This document shows, piece after piece, positions 56,385 through 64,000 of a stretch of DNA of 64,000 bases. Positions within the stretch are counted from its first letter, which is position 1, and every line of letters begins with the position of its first letter. The position numbers were made by a program, and so were the translations under genes. The stretch covers positions 13,093,092 to 13,157,091 of the forward strand of contig OX291554.1 of assembly GCA_946406115.1 (NCBI GenBank), read 5' to 3'. Origin of the DNA: Apoda limacodes. Its lineage: Eukaryota; Arthropoda; Insecta; Lepidoptera; Limacodidae. Under the pieces are notes generated by a model. The model had not been told where the DNA came from. It saw nothing but the letters and a program-made list of their open reading frames with translations, and ran no database searches.

Positions 56385-56745
56385 TATATATCCACATAAC
56401 AGAGTAAACTGACTGACTAATATATCAACGCACAGCCCAAACAATTAAATCCAGAGACTTGAATTTTTGCACAAAAACTCCTATTATTACGTCAAGCAAA
56501 GAAAGGATTTCGCAAAAATTATCCCCTAAAAGCGTAAAATAAAGGCTGGAAGTTTGTATGAAAATCCCTCATGAAAAATTGAGATTATCGTTTTTCACCG
56601 TTTTCAGAGAATCATCCCCTAAAGGGTAAAATAGGGGACGAAAATTTGTATGCAAATTCCGATATTTTTTTAGAACTTCATTAATAGGTAAAAGCTTTCT
56701 TAATTTTTAAAGTCTACACGGACGAATTCGAGGGAATAAGCCAGT
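56385..56745 (+). mobile_element. Helitron-like repeat
   Basis: ACTGACTGACTAATATATCA, then ACGCACAGCCCAAACAATT, two CCCCTAAA-GGTAAAATAGGGG-like words, and an end at ACACGGACGAATTCGAGGGA, then ATAAGCCAGT. The layout and the (C)CAGT end match lepidopteran non-autonomous Helitrons of the GACTGACTGA type. Confidence 0.55.
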
Positions 56746-57810
56746 CCAATATAAAATGCCTCAGAAGCCTTACTTCCATCGTGTGTCTACAAACCGAAAC
56801 ACTCGACTTGATTTCCGCAAAAACTACGTCTATGAAGTTTTTGCCGTAAGATACGAAAAGTCCAACTTCAAATATGAGGTGATGAAATGTATGTCAATAT
56901 AGGTATGTGTAGAGTTATTAAACTCAGTTCTGTAATTATATGAGTATTAACAGCTGTATAAAAACATGTAGCATTAGTGGGTAGCAGGATTTACAAATTC
57001 AGTCAGTAACTAGACGAATAAGTTTGCAATGTTATTATGTTTATTTGCTTATTTTAAGTTTTGACAGACAGTGTTCTGGTGCTCAATATCTATTTAGTAT
57101 TCACCAAGGTTTGAAATGAAGTTCGGCAAAAAATTCCAACCGATACCCAAAGTCAATAGTATTGTTAATTATGTAGAAACCAAACTGTTAATATTTTAAT
57201 CGTGAACACCATACACAAATAAAACTAATTGTTTTTTATTTCACAGTAGCTGTGACGATTTGGTTTGAGTGTATTTCAATAGCTCAATTACATGCCATAA
57301 CAGAACTATTTTAATTATTTTGTTTGTCTCTTGCCAAAGGAATATATAGAAACTTTTTCCAAGTAAATATAAAAAAATATATATTAATCGATGCTTCAGA
57401 GCAAAATATTTGTATTTTTTTCCTACTAATTTGTATACTACTGACTATTTGAAAAGATTTAACTCTAGAAAATAGAAAATTAAGTAATAAGTTATTAAGT
57501 ACAAGACATGTTAAAATTGAGCTGGGCCTAAGTGTGAATGTTAAATGTATTACTATTTCGTTAGCGTCAAAGAATAAATGAAGCACGACTATCGGATGTA
57601 TGACTAATATCGAATATGTAAACTAAAATGTAGAGTCAAAAACTCACGCTGTTGTTCATTTACTTAACAATATCGGTAATTATGAATAAAACGATTTAAC
57701 AAAATTAACCATTTAGTACGATTATCCATTTCAACCTTTTTACCTAAAGCCCTGCTTTAGTTTAATGAAAAGGAACATTAAAATTGATAACTTACACAAG
57801 TAAAACGTAT
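56746..57810. other. no gene recognised
   Basis: AT-rich. The minus frame at 57311-57586 (91 codons) has no motif. Confidence 0.5.
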
Positions 57811-57922
57811 CAACTCAAAAGTCATTTATTCCTAGTCATGAATAAGACCGTGACTGATCTGAACTGTTTTATCAAAACAAATATCGCTCGATTTTATTTG
57901 ATAGATTTACCTTTATCATTAA
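57811..57922 (+). repeat. direct repeat, copy 1
   Basis: AAAGTCATTTATTCCTAGTC, then ATCGCTCGATTTTATTTG and TTTATCATTAA. It matches 58437-58552 with moderate divergence. Confidence 0.7.
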
Positions 57923-58436
57923 CTAGCTTCTTGCTGTGACTCACTTGCCAAACCACATTCCCGTGAGAAAAAACACTTTAATATCTTTACAAGTTTCCGT
58001 GGGAACTACGGAATAAAAAGTATTAAAAAACACTGTAATATACAAATGCAACATTATTTAAAAAAATTCAAGACAATTTATCGGCAAATTTTGGAGTTCT
58101 ACAAACACAAACATAAGGTAATATATACAGATAATGCACCACACCAATTGTATGTTGTAATGCCTCGATCTACTTAAATAAAAACAAACATTAAAATAAG
58201 CTCACGGGGATGAAACATATGCAGGCACGTTTTGTAATGTAGACGGTTACATCGTCCCATTTCAGTTTCTTTCAAATACCGAAGGATAAGATCGAGTATG
58301 TAAACAGTATACCTACTTATTAACTAGGAATTAAATGATAAACTTTCAGCATCGAATTACGCAGTACATAGATACCTACATAGGCTCTCAAATTTAACTA
58401 TTAAGTATCTCATACAAGGTTTACTATAATAACCAA
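57923..58436. other. no gene recognised
   Basis: AT-rich DNA between the two direct repeat copies. Confidence 0.5.
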
Positions 58437-58552
58437 AACTCTAAAGTCATTTATTCCTTGTCATGAATGGGACCATGACATGATAAACTGAAATGTTTTA
58501 TCACAAACAAAGATCGCTCGATTTCGTTTGTTAGATTTATCTTTATCATTAA
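58437..58552 (+). repeat. direct repeat, copy 2
   Basis: AAAGTCATTTATTCCTTGTC, then GATCGCTCGATTTCGTTTGT and TTTATCATTAA, about 626 bp downstream of copy 1. Confidence 0.7.
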
Positions 58553-58934
58553 TAACAGAGGTAAAGCGTACGTGTTGCCTTTAGTTTCGCAACGATCGCT
58601 TGTATATCTGTATTATGCAACATAACTTTGCAACTAGGCGACATCGCACCTAGTCCACACCAAAGACAAATAGCCTTACTTAATCTGCAAATTGCATTTA
58701 TGTATATTCTAAAAAATAGCCTATTAAAAATACACAAAAGTTAACTTCAATTTTTATGTAGTCATATAAAAAGAAGGTTACGCCACATTTCGAAGATTTT
58801 GTGTTTTTACAAGATTATTTTCAGTTAAGGTAAATTAATTTTATTTGTTGATTGGAATTTAGTTTATTCATAACTTAATATGTATTTAATTTTTGGTAGT
58901 TAATCATAACTCATCGAAAGGATTAATATAGTGA
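58553..58934. other. no gene recognised
   Basis: AT-rich. The minus frame here has no motif. Confidence 0.5.
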
Positions 58935-59055
58935 CTGCAACATTTCACTCTGTGCTTCCTGTGACTCCGCCATAATAACGATGTCGTCGGCAAACCGAAT
59001 TACGATCATGGTCCGCCCAGTCCAGTCCATGGCTTTGAAGACAGACATCTTGGAT
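58935..59055 (-). mobile_element. RTE-type reverse transcriptase fragment (FADD motif)
   Basis: The minus strand reads MDWTGRTMIVIRFADDIVIM, then AESQEAQSEM. This is the catalytic RT motif in the form LRFADDI-(V/L)MAE typical of RTE and related clades. Only about 40 codons remain. Confidence 0.75.
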
Positions 59056-59548
59056 TATGGCGTATCTCGGGGATTAATACATAATAATTTATAAACACCT
59101 ATAAAACGAACCTATTTTTTATTATAAAAGTGATGTTCTGCTATATAAAAGGTACGTTTAGCTTTTGAAAAAGATATGTCTGGCTTTTAGGGCAACATGT
59201 CCGGCCTAATATTACGCGGAACCCGGCTTTGTATAACAATTTGTTAATATATTTTTAGTCCAATATTAGGTATAGTTTTCGGTAAATCACCAATTTAAAT
59301 ATATATAACAACTGTTAATATTTTCCCAAAAGCTGGGTTATAAAGATAAGTTGGTTTTCATACAAAATATCTATATATATTTAGCCAGATATATTTTATT
59401 TTATTAAGGTATTTTACATTTCAGATGCAGTCAGTGCACATTTTAAACGAGTGTAGAAAAGATCTGTTCTCTAAAAACACCAAAAGATAGAGAATATTCC
59501 GCCAATGGAAACCGGTTTTTCTAAGGTGAGCGCGCATGTGGTCAAACG
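59056..59548. other. no gene recognised
   Basis: AT-rich flank of family B. Confidence 0.5.
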
Positions 59549-60888
59549 ATGGTGCCAATTGGGGTTAGGAAACCGACTATACTACCTATACTCAGTAAAT
59601 TTTTTGAAAAAATCATACTTTGTCAAATGTTAAGCCATTTCTGTATTAATGAGCTACTTAGTAGTAAACAGTTTGGCTTTATGAAAGGCCGTTCCACAAC
59701 CGATGCAGGAGTGGCACTATTAAAAAATATATATAACGCCTGGGAGGATTCGCATGACGCCCTTGGAGTGTTTTGTGATTTATCTAAGGCATTTGACTGT
59801 GTTCAACATGAAAATCTCATCAGGAAGCTACATCACTATGGTATTAGAGGCAAAGCTCTCGACCTTTTCACATCCTATATGAGTAGGAGAGTATAGAAAA
59901 TAGATGTCAACGGTGAAAGATCTCCGGGATCAACAGTCACTATAGGAGTCCCTCAGGGCTCAATTTTAGGTCCTTTTCTATTTCTTATTTACATTAATGA
60001 TCTCCCATATAATGTAAAAAACCATGACATTGTCTTATTTGCTGATGACACCTCTTTGCTTTTTAAAGTTAAGAGACGACAGACATGTTATAATGAATTA
60101 AATAATGCCCTTTCTAAAATTTTAAATTGGTTTAACGCTAATAATTTGTTACTTAATGAAAAAAAACTAAATGTGTTAAATTTACATTACCAAATGTTAG
60201 TCAGAGACAGATATGTATTAATATTAATGGCGAGCAATTAGAACTTGTTAATTCAACAGTCTTTCTTGGCATAACGCTGGACTCCAAACTTCAATGGGGT
60301 CCTCATATTCATAACCTAGCCAAAAAACTTAGCTCTGCTGTGTATGCGATCAAGAAAATAAGACAATTGACCGATGTCGACAAAGCAAAAATAGTATATT
60401 TTAGCTATTTCCATAGTTTAATGACATATGGTATCCTATTGTTGGGTAGCGCTGCTGATGTAAATACAATATTTTTGTTACAAAAAAGGGCAATTCGTGC
60501 TATTTATAAATTAGGATCTAGGATATCGAGGGATAGGTTTAGGGAAGTAAAAATTTTAACTTTAGTGTCGCAGTACATATATGATTTTTTTTTATATGTA
60601 CATAAAAATATCAATAGTTTCAGCAAGAAAAGTGACGTTCACAAAGTAAATACGAGAAAAAAAAAAGTAAATACTAGAAGTAAAAATAAGCTGTTGGTGC
60701 ATGATACACGTCTACACAAAATAAGTAACTCTTTTATGGAGCAATGTATACACTTTTACAACAAAGTTCCCAATAAAATTCAAAATCTATCAATAAGTAA
60801 ATTTAAATCTTCTATCAAGCAGGTACTTTGTAAAAAGGCATACTACAATATTTCAGACTATGTAAATGATAAAAATCCTTGGGACTGA
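59549..60888 (+). pseudogene. family B reverse transcriptase, one stop and one frameshift
   Basis: RT motifs in order: LSSKQFGFMKGRSTTDA, FCDLSKAFDCVQHENLIRKL, GVPQGSILGPFLFLIYINDL, LFADDTSLLF, LNWFNANNLLLN, FLGITLDSKLQWGPHI, then the C-terminal domain (LMTYGILLLGSAADVNTIFL) ending at a TGA (60886-60888). Only two lesions are seen. A TAG at 59894-59896 most likely replaces CAG, and an A-run at about 60158-60165 appears to have lost one A, moving the frame by -1 for the rest. The first half of the protein (endonuclease) is missing, so the copy is dead on arrival. The ATG at 59549 is not a real start. Confidence 0.88.
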
Positions 60889-61146
60889 TGATGCTCAATT
60901 ACAGGATGCATAGATAAACCAAATTAAAATGGAACTAACATAAAATTGTACGACTAAAAATTAATAGTGTTTTTAAAAGAGTAACTATCGAGTTTCTTGC
61001 CGGATTCTTCTCGGTAGAAACCAACAACATTGTGAACCGGCGGGAAGGTGGAAGGGTTCAAAAAATAATATTTTATAACTTTGACGATTCAAAAGTGATT
61101 GTAAAATCCTTATTTGAATAAACCATTTTGACTTTGACTTTGACTG
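59549..61146 (+). mobile_element. family B non-LTR retrotransposon, 5'-truncated
   Basis: Starts inside the RT domain (the PIGVRKPTILPILSKFFEK region, normally preceded by the GPDG motif) and runs to a 3' UTR with CGAGTTTCTTGCCGGATTCT and TCTCGGTAGAAACC, then GAATAAACC and a (TTTGAC)3 tail (61126-61146). A hexanucleotide tail in place of poly(A) and the protein motifs indicate a CR1/Jockey-like element distinct from family A. It may be related to the fragment at 1-437. Confidence 0.88.
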
Positions 61147-61463
61147 AAATAACGATTGGACATCAAAATGAACCACAGCGAACCACAGCACCCTTAGCTA
61201 CTACCTTGTCTAGAAGTCACTCAGTGCAAATTTACGAGTAAGACACGGCAAAATGTCCCGAGTTACGCCATTGTGATGGAAAATGTGATTCTAGCAAAGT
61301 GTTCTGATATATTTTTGAACATTTTTTGCGATTTTTACTACATAACAAGTCTTCATTCATGTTTTGAAGCCAACAAAATACAAAGCTAAGTTTGCATTCT
61401 ATACATTTTGTATGAAAAACTAACTTTCCTCATAAATCAGTTTTGGGAAATATATCATCATGT
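61147..61463. other. no gene recognised
   Basis: AT-rich spacer. Confidence 0.5.
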
Positions 61464-61888
61464 TTAGGGTTCCGTACCCAAAGGCTACGAACGGGACTCT
61501 ATTGCTAAGACTTCGCTGTCCGTCCGTCCGTCCGTCTGTCACCAGCTGTATCTCATAAACCGTGATAGATAGACAGTTGAAATTTACACAGATGATGTAT
61601 TTCTATTGCCGCTATAACAACAAATACTAAAAAAAAAAATATTTAAGGGGCTTCCATACAACAAACGTGTTTTTTTTGCTCGATATTGATAACAGCAACA
61701 GAAAGACGCTTAAAATATCCACAGAATATTTAGTTATATATTCACTGTAAAAATAAATATTTAAATTAAAATAAAAAAAATATTTAAGGGGGGCTCCCAT
61801 ACAACAAACGTGGTTTTTTGCCGTTTTTAAAGATAATGGTACGGAACCCTTCGTGCGCAAGTCCGACTCGCATTTGGCCGATTTTTTT
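61464..61888 (-). mobile_element. GGTTCCGTAC-type repeat, complete short form
   Basis: TTAGGGTTCCGTACCC, then CTGTCCGTCCGTCCGTCC; inside, two CCATACAACAAACGTG motifs; end GTACGGAACCCTTCGTGCGC, then CGACTCGCATTTGGCCG. It is the reverse-oriented sister of 53176-53604, and both lack the 5S-like segment. Confidence 0.65.
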
Positions 61889-61939
61889 ACAATAATCATT
61901 ACCGAAATCTGTATATTGTGTATATGGTTTTTGGTGGTA

Positions 61940-62073
61940 AAAAGAAAGTTATTAGTTTTTAAAAGGTCAGCAACTCGCGAGTAATGCCCTCGGTTTTGCA
62001 AGTATCCTTAGGCTGAGGTGATCTCTTCACACCAGGTGAACCGAGCTTGTTTGCCACCTAGGTATTATAAAAA
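61940..62073 (+). mobile_element. family A 3' end, strongly decayed
   Basis: AAAGAAAGTTATTAGTTTTT, then AAAGGTCAGCAACTCGCGAG, GGCTGAGGTGATCTCTTCAC and GCTTGTTTGCCACC, then an A-run. Confidence 0.8.
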
Positions 62074-62092
62074 AATCTTTGACTAAAATATA

Positions 62093-62141
62093 CTAACCGA
62101 TAACCGAATTTAGGGCGGGTGGAACCGCTTGCAAAAGCTAG
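62093..62141 (+). mobile_element. Helitron 3' terminus
   Basis: AACCGAATTTAGGGCGGGTG, then GAACCGCTTGCAAAAGCTAG|T: a canonical Lep1 3' end. Confidence 0.7.
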
Positions 62142-62736
62142 TGCAATATAAACCTGACTATGTATAAAAAGGTGTTTTGCGATGTTCATGGCAATCAGTT
62201 TAACCCTCGGATTCAAATCAAATAATTAAATATCTCATTTAAATTCATTATATCTACTAATAAAAGAATTTACAACGACAAATTATTAAAAAAATAATTA
62301 AGTAGCTTTAACATAGGTAGGTATGTAGAAGCAACACATTACAAAAATGGCGACTTAAGTAGATATACTATTTAAAGTTTCTTTATTTATAAATACCGCA
62401 TTAATTTTCTTATATTTGCGTATTTATTTAATAAAATAGATGTAAGTAATTATTTATTAAATCCGTTAATATGTTAAGGTCGTAAACATATGAATAGTTA
62501 TTTTTACCAATTAGGCGGGGTACACTTATCATAGTAATATATTATATTAGGTTGTTAAGAATTAAGTAAAAGTGCTTAGCGATATGTAAGCGATGAGTAT
62601 ATGTGTCTACATACCTAATGTATACTTATATAATGGCTAAGTAAACTTACTTAAATTATTTATAACGTTTGTTATATCTTTAAAAAATGAATCGAAAAGG
62701 TGTATCGAATAAAATCTTACCATATCAATATATACT
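62142..62736. other. no gene recognised
   Basis: AT-rich spacer. Confidence 0.5.
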
Positions 62737-62999
62737 TCCTACTAATATTATAATTGTGAAAGTTTGTAAGTTTATTTGTTTGTTTATTACTTAATCATGG
62801 AGCACAGCGACACAGAGAGAGATAGTTAAAGAGATGGAGAAGTATATGGGCTATTTTCATTTTTTATAGCTGTAACCGCATTTCTCTTGAACGAACGATA
62901 GTTACAGGTTACAGGTTTAGTATAATCAAGGACTTGCCGTAGGAATCCCACGTCGATAACCAAATTCAGGGTGGGCGGAGCTGCTGGCCAAAAGCTATT
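62737..62999 (+). mobile_element. Lep1-type Helitron, near complete
   Basis: TCCTACTAATATTATAATTG at the start; TATAATCAAGGACTTGCCGT, then CGTCGATAACCAAATTCAGG and GCCAAAAGCTATT at the end, where CTAGT has mutated. Confidence 0.7.
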
Positions 63000-63946
63000 A
63001 CTTACTTAAAAATTAAGTAAAAAATTAAAAGTTAAGTATCGTTTCATTAACTAACTAAATTTCTAATAAATAAACTCACCATTTCACTAAATAAAACAAT
63101 AATACACCTTGCCAAGAAATACTCGAGGTCTCTAGCGTCGATATCTCGATGAGTCAAGAGCTGTTGAGTCTAGACAATGTCGTCCAAGCAAAAAAAATGT
63201 TTTAAGCTCTTATGTTTTAAATTTAAAAATTCAATAAAAGTATTTTATTGAATTTTTAATAAAATATTCAGTTTTGATTTAAAATGCTCCAAAAAACATT
63301 CAAATTTGAGGTCTGTTATTCGTTACATTTACCTTCAAGCTAGAGACCTGTTACACACGGACTGACAGACAGACAAACATACTTATCGTCACGTTATTTA
63401 AGATAACCATTAATAGCTAAACGAATATAAAAATAGTCATAACAATTTTAATACCCAGACAAGATCATATGCAGGCATAAGACCATGGCCTCAACTACAA
63501 ATGAAATCATTAAACGTACTCTTATTAATGTCACGCATGGTTTAATAGTAGACAAGTCAATAAATAGGTCCTATTTCAAAATAGGCGATCAAACGTTCAT
63601 ATGTACTTGTCTAAATAATACTTGAGTATAGAACCTGTCAATAGATTCAAGTATGTTTTTAGACGCCGAATGATAGCGCGCTAGCAATGGCTAGCAATCA
63701 GCGTGAGATCAAATCCATTGTGTTGGAAGCCAACGTTGGTCCAATGACTCGGCAATTAACTACAAAATGCATCGACATAGTTTCACAAACCATCGTGTAT
63801 TGCGTACGAAGGAACCGAAAATTGACGTTCTAGAATTTTAGCTTTATATTTCAATTTTGCATAGTTTTCGATTTTCATTGTTGGTTAATAGTTTGTAATA
63901 GCAGTTCACGGTCGAAATTGAAAGTGAAATTTACATTCTTCTGACA
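63000..63946. other. no gene; short hairpin at 63223-63259
   Basis: AT-rich. Contains a 17-bp-arm hairpin described separately. No ORF of note. Confidence 0.5.
63223..63259. repeat. short hairpin, 17-bp arms
   Basis: AAAAATTCAATAAAA, a 3-base loop, TTTTATTGAATTTTT, with two more pairing bases on each side. AT-rich, so it could be chance or a MITE relic. Confidence 0.7.
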
Positions 63947-63989
63947 GTTCGATTAGTTTTTAAAAGGACATTTTAAAAACTAATCGAAC
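63947..63989. repeat. perfect hairpin, 19-bp arms
   Basis: GTTCGATTAGTTTTTAAAA, a 5-base loop (GGACA), then the exact reverse complement. It lies at the window edge and may be the tip of a longer palindromic element. Confidence 0.85.
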
Positions 63990-64000
63990 GAGTAACAAGT

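Noticed and set aside
1..64000. CRISPR arrays, operons, prokaryotic genes or an endogenous virus
   Set aside because: No regular short repeat-spacer array, no closely packed ORFs with ribosome binding sites, and no capsid, envelope or integrase motif. The RT-containing elements are all non-LTR.

Overview
This window looks like nuclear DNA of a moth or butterfly (Lepidoptera). The DNA is AT-rich, there are no closely packed genes or operons, and nearly every recognisable block is a transposable element of a kind I associate with lepidopteran genomes. These are Lep1-type Helitrons, a non-LTR retrotransposon whose 3' end carries the CAGGCGGGCC / TTTGCCACC motifs, RTE-type and CR1/Jockey-type fragments, tRNA-derived SINEs, MITEs and a pogo-like DNA transposon. 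The species call is inferred from repeat types only.

I can support one host gene, on the minus strand. A 111-bp internal exon (49010-49120) and a 230-bp terminal exon (38163-38392) join in phase across a 10.6-kb intron. Together they encode one complete six-cysteine chitin-binding type-2 (peritrophin-A/CBM14) domain. Exons upstream of 49120, including the signal peptide, were not found with confidence. A GC-rich patch at about 49.69-49.80 kb and an open frame at 50394-50540 are weak candidates.

The main theme is one non-LTR family, here called family A: a single 988-codon ORF with APE endonuclease and reverse transcriptase, a short 3' UTR and a poly(A) tail. About sixteen copies or fragments occur. 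Copy 1 (18.67-22.32 kb, plus) keeps a 5' UTR but has one internal stop. Copy 2 (44.63-47.69 kb, minus) has a fully open ORF and lies inside the chitin-binding gene intron in the same orientation as the gene. The rest are decayed pieces scattered over the window.

Layout. 0-2.6 kb: an open RT fragment running off the left edge, a family A fragment, a composite repeat with an embedded 5S rRNA-like segment, and a hairpin. 2.6-9 kb: mostly anonymous AT-rich DNA with a SINE and a MITE. 9-15 kb: RTE and family A remnants, a Helitron, a 372-bp tandem duplication and a second MITE copy. 15-24 kb: family A copy 1 and an RTE tail. 26-29 kb: two abutting Helitrons and small fragments. 29.76-32.48 kb: a 2.7-kb pogo-like transposon with TA target duplication and transposase remnants. 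35-37 kb: family A pieces. 38-49 kb: the chitin-binding gene with its transposon-filled intron. 49-58 kb: a minisatellite, SINE, Helitrons and family A 3' ends. 58.9-63 kb: an RTE fragment, a second RT element (family B) and further Helitrons.

I found no clearly new biological system. The observations most worth checking are the intact family A copy and its young sibling, a composite family A insertion that looks like 3' transduction, the repeat carrying 5S rRNA internal-promoter sequence, and the pogo-like element.
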